Position numbers and translations under genes: made by a program. The notes below the pieces were generated by a model. The model did no database searches. It was not told the origin of the DNA and saw only the letters and a program-made list of their open reading frames with translations. DNA of 64,000 bases from Flavobacterium daemonense (GTDB taxonomy: Bacteria > Bacteroidota > Bacteroidia > Flavobacteriales > Flavobacteriaceae): positions 1 through 64,000 of the forward strand of contig NZ_VJYD01000013.1 in assembly GCF_007341385.1 (NCBI RefSeq), written 5' to 3'. Of the stretch, positions 16,760-26,447 are shown piece after piece. Each line of letters begins with the position of its first letter. Position 1 is the stretch's first letter.

Positions 16760-18856
16760 TTAGTAACCTGGATTCTGCCAAGCTGCTTTTTGTGCTGCAG
16801 ATAAGTTTGAACCATCATCGTTCAATAATCCATCAATAAAGGTTTGAGGAATTGGACGTAGTTCGTGTTTTCCAGATTTGATATTTGGTGCTGCTTCCGC
16901 ATTAAATGCTTTTGCACGCTTAATAAGAGTTCCAGTACGAGAAAGAGTTTCCCAACGTTGCCATTCTCCTAAAAGCTCACGAGTTGACTCGTTAAGGATA
17001 AAGTTGATAGCACGTTCTTTATCTGTTGCTGCTCCAATTTTAGCCATAACAGCTTCGTCTTCTGCAGGTAAATTATTAGGGAACGTTTTCAATGTCAAAT
17101 CAGATGCTGCTGTTGTAACAGGCGTCGTTGGATTAGACAAATAATACGTATTCATATCTAAGTTTGAAGCCATAAAGTTTGTCGCTGATGAACCAGTATT
17201 CAACGGATTCACTTTAAACGCTTGCGAACCGTCATTATAGTAAGATCTGTTTTCTCCCGCTTTCCATTGTGCTCTTGCTCTTACCACGTTGATATCCTGC
17301 ATTGCATTTCCATATTGACCAAGACGAGAATAACATTCTGCACGTACTAAATACGTTTCAGCAAGACGAGCCATGATAACATCACGGTGCGCATCACCTC
17401 TTTCAGCCGTACGAGAACCATCTTCCGTTTTGTTGATTCCTGCGAAGAAGTTACAAATTGGCTGATTTTTGAAATTTGGAGCAACATAAGTTCCGTTTTG
17501 GTACAATACAGAAGAGTTAGGAACATATTGTCCTTTTTTAGCAGTCAAAGTTCCGCTTGTCGGTGTTTGTCTTGTATTCCATTCTGGCAAACGTCCTGCT
17601 GCATCTGTCCAAGTTGGAGCCTGAACTGTTGCACCAAATTTAGCGCCATCATAAGTATTGTCATTTTTAGTATTCAAGATCATAACAATAGCCGGATCTC
17701 CAATTTTAACTCCAGATGGATTAGGCGTAATTACAGTATTTGCACCATAAACCGTTCTGAAAGTTTTCCACATACGAGCATCGTTTACGTGATCGAAAAT
17801 TCCATATGTATATTCTGTTGGACGACAACGCTGAAAATCCATACTTCCAATCCAAACACCACGTTTAACCCATCCACCAGAAAAACTAGAAAACTGTGGT
17901 GCGAAGTAGCTGTAGGTACGGTTTCCGAAACGACCAACAGTTGCTGCATCACCATTATGACCAGCAGCCATCAAAATTTCATTCAGCTGCTCATTTGGAC
18001 AGTCAATTCCTGTCCAGTTTGCGTATAAATCGCTATAGTTAGGCGTCAATGGTCCACGAGCAGTAATTGCATATGAACAAGCATCGATTGCTTCTTTAAG
18101 ATCTGCATCTTTGTAAGCTGCGTTCCAAGAATCATTACGCTCTGAAGCACGGAATAATAAAGATTTTGCTAAAAAGTGAGCCGCTGTAGCTTTTGTCCAA
18201 GTAACTCCTTTTCCGTAAGTAAAAACTTCACCTTCAAAAAGACTGTACGCTTGACGGAAATCTGATATTACTTGCTCCCAACATTTCTCTTCTGTAGCAC
18301 GCTCGTAGTTACGAACAACTCCTTCAATTGGTTTAGTTTGAAGAACAACTCCACCGTATTGTGCAACAAGTCTATAATAGTTGTATCCTCTTAAAAAGTA
18401 AGCATGCGCTAAACAACGATTTCTGATTTTTACATCTGAAATTACTTTATCCGCTTTAGCAATGATTGTATTACAAGATGCGATACCATAGTACATTTCG
18501 TCCCAAAGTGCATTCGGGTTCGTTGCATTTCCGTTTGCTGCTCCCGTTGCTGTTGAAGAACCTACTGGTCCAAAACGATTGTCGTAGGTATTCCACATTT
18601 CGTTAGTAAGATCATTTGCATTGGTAAACTCATCTGTACCATACAGCGTATTTCCGTAAGACCATTCGAAACCAAAATGCCAGCGAATATTTCCATAAAG
18701 CGATACTGTTAGAGCCTGAAGTCCTTCAGGTGTATCAAAATAAGCGGTCGAATATGCATTTGTTTGTTCTTCGTCCAGAAAGTCTTTCGAACACGAAGTA
18801 AAAGACAACCCCGCCATTAATAAAAGACCGATTCCTATATTTTTTATATTATTCAT
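16760..18856 (-). CDS. SusD/RagB-family outer-membrane glycan-binding lipoprotein (pair 2)
   Basis: 698 residues when started at ATG 18856, which directly precedes a lipoprotein signal (LSFTSC, Cys22, followed by SKDFLDEEQT). A longer reading from 18883 would add an unlikely basic leader. The architecture matches SusD 1: an N-terminal SusD-like region and a C-terminal RagB/SusD domain with ESTRELLGEWQRWETLSRT. It is the surface binding partner of SusC 2 (41-nt gap upstream). Clear homology to SusD 1, with shared LDEE start and QNPGY end, indicates duplication followed by divergence, probably toward a different oligosaccharide size or branch. Confidence 0.95.
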   Translation of the reverse strand: MNNIKNIGIGLLLMAGLSFTSCSKDFLDEEQTNAYSTAYFDTPEGLQALTVSLYGNIRWHFGFEWSYGNTLYGTDEFTNANDLTNEMWNTYDNRFGPVGSSTATGAANGNATNPNALWDEMYYGIASCNTIIAKADKVISDVKIRNRCLAHAYFLRGYNYYRLVAQYGGVVLQTKPIEGVVRNYERATEEKCWEQVISDFRQAYSLFEGEVFTYGKGVTWTKATAAHFLAKSLLFRASERNDSWNAAYKDADLKEAIDACSYAITARGPLTPNYSDLYANWTGIDCPNEQLNEILMAAGHNGDAATVGRFGNRTYSYFAPQFSSFSGGWVKRGVWIGSMDFQRCRPTEYTYGIFDHVNDARMWKTFRTVYGANTVITPNPSGVKIGDPAIVMILNTKNDNTYDGAKFGATVQAPTWTDAAGRLPEWNTRQTPTSGTLTAKKGQYVPNSSVLYQNGTYVAPNFKNQPICNFFAGINKTEDGSRTAERGDAHRDVIMARLAETYLVRAECYSRLGQYGNAMQDINVVRARAQWKAGENRSYYNDGSQAFKVNPLNTGSSATNFMASNLDMNTYYLSNPTTPVTTAASDLTLKTFPNNLPAEDEAVMAKIGAATDKERAINFILNESTRELLGEWQRWETLSRTGTLIKRAKAFNAEAAPNIKSGKHELRPIPQTFIDGLLNDDGSNLSAAQKAAWQNPGY

Positions 18857-18897
18857 TTTTTTACTTTTATTGTTATACTTCAATTCGCCACAATTTA

Positions 18898-21800
18898 TTA
18901 AAACCCAACTTCAACTCCCATCACAAAGCTGCGGTTGTAGTATGTTTTCTCTGTATCAAAGTCATACCATTTTAATGATTGGTAGATGCTTCCTGGGTTT
19001 ACAGCTTGGATATAGAATTTCATGTTTGCCACTCCAACTTTATTTGCAACGTCTTTAGACAAATTATAACCCAAAGAAATATTACGAATTTTTACAAAAG
19101 ATGCTTTTTGGAAACCAAGAAGCCCAGAAAATGGATCTGCAGAACCTGAAGTTGCTTGTCCTAAAATTGGTTTTTGGAATTCAGCACCTGGATTATCTGG
19201 AGTCCAGTAATCAGTTTCACGCTGGTTAGCATGAGCAGTTAAAGCCTCACCACCTAAAGAAGCAGTGTAACCTGCACGACCATAAAGGTTAATTCCTAAA
19301 TCAAATCCTTTGTAAGTAAAATTATTATTCCATCCCATTGTATAATATGGATTGCTGTTTCCAACAACTACGCGGTCAGTACCATCCATTTTGTAATCAC
19401 CATTTTGATCTTTTGGTCTTACGTTACCTGGTGTAAATTTGTAACCGTTAGCGTTCCATTTTGCCATTTCAGCAAGATCTTCTGGAGTATTTTGCCAAAG
19501 ACCTTGATTGTCATATCCGTAACGAACTGCAATTGATTGACCAATGAACCATGAGTTGCTTACCATGTCTTGTGCACCATTTGCCAAACTTACGATTTCA
19601 TCTTTCTGCCATGCTCCGTTTAAGTTAGTTTCCCAAGTAAATCCAGTAGCAGTTTGAATCGGAATGATGTTAAGCGTTACCTCCACACCATGATTTTTTG
19701 TTTCACCAATGTTAGAAACAATATATGGATAACCAGATACTGGCGGAATACTAACTTTTAATAATAAATCTTTTGTATCAGATTTATAAGTATCAATTGT
19801 ACCACTGATTCTGTTGTTCAAGAAACTAAAATCAACACCTAAGTTGTATTGTGTCGTTTTTTCCCAACCTAAGTTTTTGTTAGGCATTCCTGTTTGAGTA
19901 TCTGTGTAATATGGTTCATTTGTAGTAAAACCAATTGCATTGCTCTGACCATTGAAAGGAAGGAAAATTTGGCTGATGTTTCCTAAAGTTCCATAAGGAT
20001 CAACTGAAGAGTTACCAGAAGTACCCATTCCTAAACGAAGTTTAAGATTTTTAATCCAATCAACATTTTTCAAGAATTCCTCGTTGTTAAGACGCCAAGC
20101 TAATGCTGCAGATGGGAAAAAGTCCCATTTGTGTCCTTCTGATAATTGCGTAACTCCGTCCCAACGTCCTGAAACTGTCAATAAGTAACGATTATCATAA
20201 CCATAATTTGCACGTGCCATATAAGAACTGATTGCACGCTCTGTTAGACCTGAACTCATACGTGCATTGTTAGCCGCATTTGTTGCATCTACTGAACCCA
20301 TTGCATTCCATAAGAAAGAAGGCTTAGGGATATTATTAGCACTCATTTCAGAAGTTTCAATATTCCAAGATGATGCTGTCTGCAATAAAGTCAAACCAAC
20401 TTTATGCTTCGCTGCAAAAGTACGATCGTAGTTGATGATGTTGTCAACTGTCCAAGAAAAATCACGACGGTTTTTAAGACGTGCATAATTACTTCCCGCA
20501 CTACCGTTTGCATTAATTTTTAATGATGATGTTCCATCAATATAAGCACCTTCTCTCCAACTACGGAAATCAGGACCGAAATTTAATTTATAAGTAAGAC
20601 CTTCTAATGATTTTGACATTTTTCCAAAATCTAAATTAGCAGAAAAATTACCTAAGACACGCATTGTTTGCGATTGCTGCGTACTTTTTTCCCACTCATC
20701 CATGATCGTGTAAACTCCTGACTCACCACCCGGATTAATAATTGTATTTCCGTTTGCATCATAAGGAACTGCAATATTGTAAATTTGTTTAGCAGCATCA
20801 TAAATTGCATTTGGCGAAGTTCCGCTTCTTGCACCTAAAGTTGACATACCAAAATCTTGCTCGCTCCAAGAAACATTGAAAGAAGCCGTCATTTTAAACC
20901 AATCCACAGGAGTGATATTTGACGTTAATTTTGCAGTATATCTTTTGTACCACTGCCCTTTTTGAGTACCTTGATTATCTAAATAACCAACAGAACCATA
21001 AGTATTTACTTTTTCAGAACCACCACTTGCACTAAGAACGTGCTCTGTGCTTACACCACCTTGAGTTACATAATCAGTCCAGTCTGTATTGGTTACTTTT
21101 GAAGCATCCCAAGTACCGCTTGACCAACCTTTCAATACGTTGTCTCTTGATGTTTGTCCATCTAACGCACTGTCAAAAATCAATTTATCATTTGCATAAG
21201 TTGGAGTCGCTGGATTAGCATATTTAGTTGGATCAAGGTTGTATGCTGCCCAACGTCTGTAAGTAATAAAATCAGATGCACTCATTGATGGCGATCTGTC
21301 CACAATTTGAGAAGTTGTAACTGTACCAGCATAGTTTAAAGTAAAACGGCCAGCTTTTCCTTGTTTAGTTGTAACGATGATAACTCCATTTGCACCACGA
21401 GATCCGTAAATCGCTGTTGCTGAAGCATCTTTAAGAATATCCATCGATTCAATATCTCTTGGATTTAAAGTTTCAATTGCAGATGCAGACATCAATGGCA
21501 CACCATCTACAACATACAAAGGATCATTGCTTGCTGTTAAAGATCTATTACCACGAATACGAACTGTACCAAGGCTTCCTGGACGCTCGTTTGTTGTAAT
21601 ATCAACTCCGGCAATCTTACCTTGCAACGCTTCTGTTGCGCTCGAAACTGGTCTGTTCATCAATTGTTGCGCATTTATACTTGAAACTGATCCTGTAAGG
21701 TCAGATTTTTTAGCAGTACCGTAACCAACAACAACGATCTCATTAAGTTGAGAAACCTCGTCAACGAGTTTCACATCAATTTCTGATGCAGTACCAACTG

Positions 21801-22053
21801 TCTTTTCAACAGTTTTTGAACCAGTAGATGAGAAAACTAATACTTGTCCAGCATGTGCACTGATAGAATATTTACCATCAAAGTCAGTGCTTGTTCCCTG
21901 TTTTGTTCCTTTAATAAGTACATTTGCTCCTGGTATAGGCAGTCCTGCCGCATCAGTGATTGTACCTTTAACCACTTTGTTCTGCGCATAACCTGCTGTC
22001 TGCAACAGCGCAAACATGACCAAAATCAGCAAAAGACTAAATTTGTTTTTCAT
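18898..22053 (-). CDS. SusC/RagA-family TonB-dependent outer-membrane transporter (pair 2)
   Basis: 1051 residues: signal peptide (ends AGYAQ), regulatory-like beta domain (about 27-110), the plug with LNEIVVVGYGTAKKSDLTGS and DASATAIYGSRGANGVIIVTT, and a beta-barrel ending GVEVGF. It is the TonB-driven import channel for oligosaccharides, paired with SusD 2. Its promoter (site D) and 29-nt leader copy those of SusC 1. The divergent rhamnosidase operon starts 448 nt away and carries the same type of operator, so import and depolymerisation are probably co-induced. Confidence 0.96.
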   Translation of the reverse strand: MKNKFSLLLILVMFALLQTAGYAQNKVVKGTITDAAGLPIPGANVLIKGTKQGTSTDFDGKYSISAHAGQVLVFSSTGSKTVEKTVGTASEIDVKLVDEVSQLNEIVVVGYGTAKKSDLTGSVSSINAQQLMNRPVSSATEALQGKIAGVDITTNERPGSLGTVRIRGNRSLTASNDPLYVVDGVPLMSASAIETLNPRDIESMDILKDASATAIYGSRGANGVIIVTTKQGKAGRFTLNYAGTVTTSQIVDRSPSMSASDFITYRRWAAYNLDPTKYANPATPTYANDKLIFDSALDGQTSRDNVLKGWSSGTWDASKVTNTDWTDYVTQGGVSTEHVLSASGGSEKVNTYGSVGYLDNQGTQKGQWYKRYTAKLTSNITPVDWFKMTASFNVSWSEQDFGMSTLGARSGTSPNAIYDAAKQIYNIAVPYDANGNTIINPGGESGVYTIMDEWEKSTQQSQTMRVLGNFSANLDFGKMSKSLEGLTYKLNFGPDFRSWREGAYIDGTSSLKINANGSAGSNYARLKNRRDFSWTVDNIINYDRTFAAKHKVGLTLLQTASSWNIETSEMSANNIPKPSFLWNAMGSVDATNAANNARMSSGLTERAISSYMARANYGYDNRYLLTVSGRWDGVTQLSEGHKWDFFPSAALAWRLNNEEFLKNVDWIKNLKLRLGMGTSGNSSVDPYGTLGNISQIFLPFNGQSNAIGFTTNEPYYTDTQTGMPNKNLGWEKTTQYNLGVDFSFLNNRISGTIDTYKSDTKDLLLKVSIPPVSGYPYIVSNIGETKNHGVEVTLNIIPIQTATGFTWETNLNGAWQKDEIVSLANGAQDMVSNSWFIGQSIAVRYGYDNQGLWQNTPEDLAEMAKWNANGYKFTPGNVRPKDQNGDYKMDGTDRVVVGNSNPYYTMGWNNNFTYKGFDLGINLYGRAGYTASLGGEALTAHANQRETDYWTPDNPGAEFQKPILGQATSGSADPFSGLLGFQKASFVKIRNISLGYNLSKDVANKVGVANMKFYIQAVNPGSIYQSLKWYDFDTEKTYYNRSFVMGVEVGF

Positions 22054-22086
22054 AAAAGTTAAATTTGGTTAATTAATTAGTTTATC

Positions 22087-22132
22087 CAAATTTATTTAGA
22101 ACATAAGGGCACAGCATCCTGTAGTATCCTGT
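22087..22132 (-). promoter_or_regulatory. Direct-repeat operator plus -7 box (site D), SusC 2 promoter
   Basis: On the minus strand, ACAGGATACTACAGGAT (22116-22132), 21 nt, then TAAATTTG (22087-22094). This is the most perfect copy of the repeat. The stretch 22133-22330 between sites D and E is AT-rich and shows no gene. Confidence 0.85.
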
Positions 22133-22356
22133 TAACATTCAGGATATTATATTGAAATTTATATTTTCTTTAACTCCAAAACAACTTCAACTATCTGATT
22201 TACAATGCAGAATAAGTGTAGATTCTACAAATAAATTATCAGAAATTTTAATTAATATTTTTTTTGCATTTGATAGTATTTATTTGTCAAAAATGCGAAT
22301 TGAGAAAAAAATATGACAAATTTTTACTCTTTTGATTTTTAAGAAAATCAAATAAA

Positions 22357-22402
22357 ACAGGACGCTACAGGATAGCAAATTGAGTTTCTACTTCTACTTT
22401 TA
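22357..22402 (+). promoter_or_regulatory. Direct-repeat operator plus -7 box (site E), GH106 operon promoter
   Basis: ACAGGACGCTACAGGAT (22357-22373), 21 nt, then TACTTTTA (22395-22402), a TAnnTTTR box. The predicted 5' leader is about 95 nt. A 9-bp hairpin (TTTGATTTT-TAAG-AAAATCAAA, 22331-22352) lies just upstream. Confidence 0.75.
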
Positions 22403-22501
22403 CCTTATTACAACCATTAAAAAGTTGCTATTTTATACTTCTATACTTATATGAAGTAAGTAAATTAGTAACCGTTTTATAAAACTATTGAACCCTAACT
22501 A

Positions 22502-25300
22502 ATGAAAATAACCAAATCAAACTTCCTTATTATATTATCCTTTTCTTGGATTCTAAATTCGGCAGCTCAGGAAACAAATTCGCCTTGGCCAAAATCTACA
22601 AATACAAATCAGCCGTGGGCGCGCTGGTGGTGGATGGGAAGTGCCGTTGATAAACCAAACTTAAAACGAAGCCTGACCGATTTTCACAACGCAGGAATTG
22701 GCGGTGTAGAAATCACTCCTATTTATGGAGTAAAAGGCGAAGAAAATAATTTCATCGATTACCTTTCTCCAAAATGGATGGAAATGTTGGATTATACTGT
22801 TCATGTTGCCGATAGTCTGCATATGCAAGTTGACATGGTTTTAGGAACGGGATGGCCATACGGTGGATCTCATGTTACGGTGCAAAATGCTGCTACAAAA
22901 CTCATAATTGAAAAGTATGAACTGAAAAAAGACGAAACATTCGACCGAAATATTACTGTTGAAAATAAGAAAGAAAAAAATCCGGCCGACTTATTATATG
23001 TAGTTGCTTATGGAAAAGACGGTTCGTACATCAACTTAACAGATCAATTAAAAAAGAATCAGACAAAAATAAAAGACAAAGGAATTGACGGAAAATCGGT
23101 TGCAATTCCTGCTCAGACCGAGCCTAATAAATTAAAATGGAAAGCTAAAAAAACAGATTATACCTTATATGCTGTTTTCAGCGGAAAAACGGGACAACAA
23201 GTAAAAAGAGCGGCTCCAGGCGGAAACGGTTTTACTTTAGATCATTATTCTCAAGAAGCTCTTAACGCATATGTGGTTCCGTTTAACAACGCTTTTAAAG
23301 GACGCGAAGGAAAAATAAGAGCCGTTTTTAATGACAGTTATGAGGTTTATGGCACTGATTTTACGCCAAAATTTTTCGAAGAATTTCAAAAACTTCGTGG
23401 TTATGATCTCAAAAAAGAATTGCCTTTATTATTAAATGAAACGGATAGCGAAATTGGCAACAGAATTAGAAGCGATTACCGACAAACTATTGGTGATTTA
23501 TTGCTGAATAAATTTGACAAACCTTGGACAGAATGGGCGCATTCGAAAAGTTTCAAAACAAAATTGCAAGCGCATGGATCTCCGGGAAATCTGATTGATT
23601 TATACGCTGCTGCAGATATTCCAGAATGTGAAACTTTTGGTTCGATGCCATTTGATATTCCGGGATTCAGACGAGAAAAAGAAGATATCCGCGAAGGCGA
23701 TGCTGATCCAGTAATGCTTAAATTTTCATCATCGGCAGCACATATTTCTGGAAAAAATCTAGTTTCATCTGAGACTTTTACATGGCTTCGTGAACATTTC
23801 AAAGCAGCTTTATCGCAGTGTAAACCAGAAGCTGAGGATTTAATGCTAAGCGGCATCAACCACATTTTTCTTCATGGATCTACTTATTCGCCAGACAGAG
23901 CGGTATGGCCCGGATGGCAATTTTATGCAGCGGTAAATTTTAACGCAAATAATAGTATTTGGGAAGATGCTCCTTCTCTATTCTCTTATATTTCAAACTG
24001 TCAGTCTTTATTACAGCAAGGAAAATCAGATAATGAAATTCTACTTTACTGGCCAATTTTTGACACTTGGGACAAATACCAAAAAGGAACTTTATTTTTT
24101 GAATTCAAAATACATTCGCTTCAAGAATGGCTTCACCCAACTTCTTTCTATGCTTCGACCAAAAAGCTAATGAATAAAGGTTATGGCGTCGATTTTATCT
24201 CCGATAATTTTATTGCTGAAGCCAAAGTTTTAAACGGAAGAATCAGTCTTAATGGCACAACTTTCAAAGCATTGGTTATTCCTCCAACACAAAAAATGCC
24301 TCTTGCAACTTTGCAAAAATTGATTGAATTGAAAAAAGCTGGTGCAAATATCATTTTCGAAAGTCTGCCTCAATCTGTTCCTGGTTTTAATGATTTTAAA
24401 AGCCAAGAACAAGAACTTCAAAATCTATTAAGTGCAAACAGCGAGATTGTAAAACCATCTTCTGATGTTTTAAAAACTTTAGAAACTGCGCTAATATATC
24501 CTGAAACGCTTGTAAATACAGGCTTAAAATTTACAAGAAGAAATCTTGACGGCGAAAAAATCTATTATTTAGTTAATCATACTACGAAAACAATTGATGG
24601 TTTTATCCCAATTCAAGCTGGAAACAAAGAAGTTATAATTCTGAATCCGTTGACAAGAGAATTTGGAAATGCCATTGTACAAAAATCCGCCAATACAACA
24701 TTGGTAAAAATTAAAATTGCTCCGGGCGAATCTTATTTTTTAAAGACCGAAAATACAGCTTCGCAGAAAAAATGGAATTATTATGAGCCAACTGCAGATG
24801 CTATTGCATTAAAAGGAAATTGGAAAATTAATTTCGACAAAGGCGGACCAGAATTGCCTCCAAGCGCGACTATTTCAAATTTAGAATCTTGGACAACATT
24901 AGGCCCACAAGCAGAAGCTTTTTCAGGATCAGCGACTTATACTTTAGAATTCAACAATCCGAATGCCAAGACAGAAAATTGGAGTTTAAATTTGGGCGAT
25001 GTCCGCGAAAGCGCAAAAGTTTGGGTAAACGGCGAATTTATAGGAACAGCTTGGTCAGTTCCGTATCAATTAAACATCGGGAAATTAAAATCAGGAAAGA
25101 ATATCTTAAAAATTCAGGTGACGAATCTTTCTGCAAACCGTATTCGCAACAAAGAAATAAAAGGCGAAGAATGGAAGATTTTCTATGAAATAAATATGGT
25201 GGACAAAGATTATAAAAAATTCGATGCAACAAAATGGGCTCCAATCCCATCAGGGCTTTTAGGACCAATCACAATCACACCATTAAAACAGCAAAACTAA
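22502..25300 (+). CDS. GH106-family alpha-L-rhamnosidase
   Basis: 932 residues with a signal peptide (ends LNSAAQ). The N-terminal catalytic region carries GH106-type segments: ARWWWMGSAVDKPNLKRSL, GIGGVEITPIYG, MVLGTGWPYGG and FNDSYEVYGTDF. The C-terminal third contains a beta-sandwich of the GH2 sugar-binding kind (SLNLGDVRESAKVWVNGEF). GH106 enzymes remove terminal alpha-L-rhamnose from rhamnogalacturonan. It is the first gene of a four-gene plus-strand operon (GH106, GH105, GH2, esterase-GH43), driven by site E. The released rhamnose matches the rhaM gene at 7.8 kb. Confidence 0.88.
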   Translation: MKITKSNFLIILSFSWILNSAAQETNSPWPKSTNTNQPWARWWWMGSAVDKPNLKRSLTDFHNAGIGGVEITPIYGVKGEENNFIDYLSPKWMEMLDYTVHVADSLHMQVDMVLGTGWPYGGSHVTVQNAATKLIIEKYELKKDETFDRNITVENKKEKNPADLLYVVAYGKDGSYINLTDQLKKNQTKIKDKGIDGKSVAIPAQTEPNKLKWKAKKTDYTLYAVFSGKTGQQVKRAAPGGNGFTLDHYSQEALNAYVVPFNNAFKGREGKIRAVFNDSYEVYGTDFTPKFFEEFQKLRGYDLKKELPLLLNETDSEIGNRIRSDYRQTIGDLLLNKFDKPWTEWAHSKSFKTKLQAHGSPGNLIDLYAAADIPECETFGSMPFDIPGFRREKEDIREGDADPVMLKFSSSAAHISGKNLVSSETFTWLREHFKAALSQCKPEAEDLMLSGINHIFLHGSTYSPDRAVWPGWQFYAAVNFNANNSIWEDAPSLFSYISNCQSLLQQGKSDNEILLYWPIFDTWDKYQKGTLFFEFKIHSLQEWLHPTSFYASTKKLMNKGYGVDFISDNFIAEAKVLNGRISLNGTTFKALVIPPTQKMPLATLQKLIELKKAGANIIFESLPQSVPGFNDFKSQEQELQNLLSANSEIVKPSSDVLKTLETALIYPETLVNTGLKFTRRNLDGEKIYYLVNHTTKTIDGFIPIQAGNKEVIILNPLTREFGNAIVQKSANTTLVKIKIAPGESYFLKTENTASQKKWNYYEPTADAIALKGNWKINFDKGGPELPPSATISNLESWTTLGPQAEAFSGSATYTLEFNNPNAKTENWSLNLGDVRESAKVWVNGEFIGTAWSVPYQLNIGKLKSGKNILKIQVTNLSANRIRNKEIKGEEWKIFYEINMVDKDYKKFDATKWAPIPSGLLGPITITPLKQQN

Positions 25301-25322
25301 CTATTAACTAAGAATACAAAAA

Positions 25323-26447
25323 ATGAAAAAATTATCCTTATTCTTCTCAATATGCTTTTTGTATACGTGTACAATAAGCGCCCAACAGCCATTTGATAAA
25401 AAGGCTGTTTTAAAACAAATGATTTTGGCTAATGACTATTTCATGCAAAAATGGCCAGAAACAGGCAAAACAATCATTACAAATAAAGAACGTCCAAGCA
25501 ACATCTGGACGCGTGGTGTTTATTATGAAGGATTGATGGCGCTTCATGAAATTTTCCCAAAAGAAGCTTATTATGATTATGCTTATTCATGGTCCGAATT
25601 CCACAAATGGGGTTTCAACGGAGGGAACACAACCCGTAATGCCGATAATTACTGTGCTGCGCAAACCTATATTGATTTATATAAGTTGGAGCCAGATGCT
25701 AAGAAATTAAAAAACACAAAAGCAAATATCAATATGCTTTTAAATACGCCTCAATTAGACGATTGGTCGTGGATTGACGCGATTCAAATGGGAATGCCGG
25801 TTTTTGCAAAAATGGGCGTTTTAGAAAAAGACAATCGCTATTTTGAAAAAATGTACCAAATGTACATGTACTCACGAAACAATCATGGCGATCATGGATT
25901 ATTTAATCCAAAAGATGGTTTATGGTGGCGTGATGCCGATTTCGATCCTCCGTACAAAGAACCAAATGGAAAAAATTGCTATTGGAGCCGTGGAAATGGC
26001 TGGGTGATTGCCGCTTTAGCGAAAGTGCTTACTATTATTCCTGAAAATGCGCCACACAGAGATCAATATGTAAAAGATTTAAAAGCGATGGCTGCGGCTT
26101 TAGTGCCAATTCAAAGAGCTGACGGTTTCTGGAATGTGAGTTTGCATGATCCAACAAATTTTGGAGAGAAAGAAACTTCTGGAACAGCTTTATTCGTGTA
26201 CGGAATGGCACACGGAGTCAACAGCGGTATTTTGAAAAAAGAGACGTATTTACCTGTAATTCAAAAAGCTTGGGATGCAATGATAAAAGAAAGTCTGCAT
26301 ACTAATGGTGCATTAGGCTTTTTGCAATCAACAGGTAAAGAACCTAAAGACGGCCAGCCACTTTCGTACGATAAATTTCCTGACTTTGAAGATTACGGTT
26401 TAGGATGTTTTTTACTTGCTGGTTCGGAAATATATAAAATGAAATAA
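25323..26447 (+). CDS. GH105 unsaturated rhamnogalacturonyl hydrolase (YteR-like)
   Basis: A 374-residue (alpha/alpha)6-barrel protein with a signal peptide (ends TISAQ). Family segments are WTRGVYYEGLMALHEIF, NADNYCAAQTYIDLY, WSWIDAIQMGMPVFAKMG and YWSRGNGWVIAAL. It is shorter than the GH105 at 4.9 kb and closer in layout to the YteR/YesR type, which removes unsaturated galacturonate from rhamnogalacturonan disaccharides. The stop codon overlaps the start of the next gene (TAATG), indicating translational coupling to the GH2 gene. Confidence 0.9.
   Translation: MKKLSLFFSICFLYTCTISAQQPFDKKAVLKQMILANDYFMQKWPETGKTIITNKERPSNIWTRGVYYEGLMALHEIFPKEAYYDYAYSWSEFHKWGFNGGNTTRNADNYCAAQTYIDLYKLEPDAKKLKNTKANINMLLNTPQLDDWSWIDAIQMGMPVFAKMGVLEKDNRYFEKMYQMYMYSRNNHGDHGLFNPKDGLWWRDADFDPPYKEPNGKNCYWSRGNGWVIAALAKVLTIIPENAPHRDQYVKDLKAMAAALVPIQRADGFWNVSLHDPTNFGEKETSGTALFVYGMAHGVNSGILKKETYLPVIQKAWDAMIKESLHTNGALGFLQSTGKEPKDGQPLSYDKFPDFEDYGLGCFLLAGSEIYKMK

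Noticed and set aside
17387..18028. Open frame of 213 codons on the plus strand
   Set aside because: It lies antisense within susD 2, has no recognisable domain, and the SusD reading is unambiguous.
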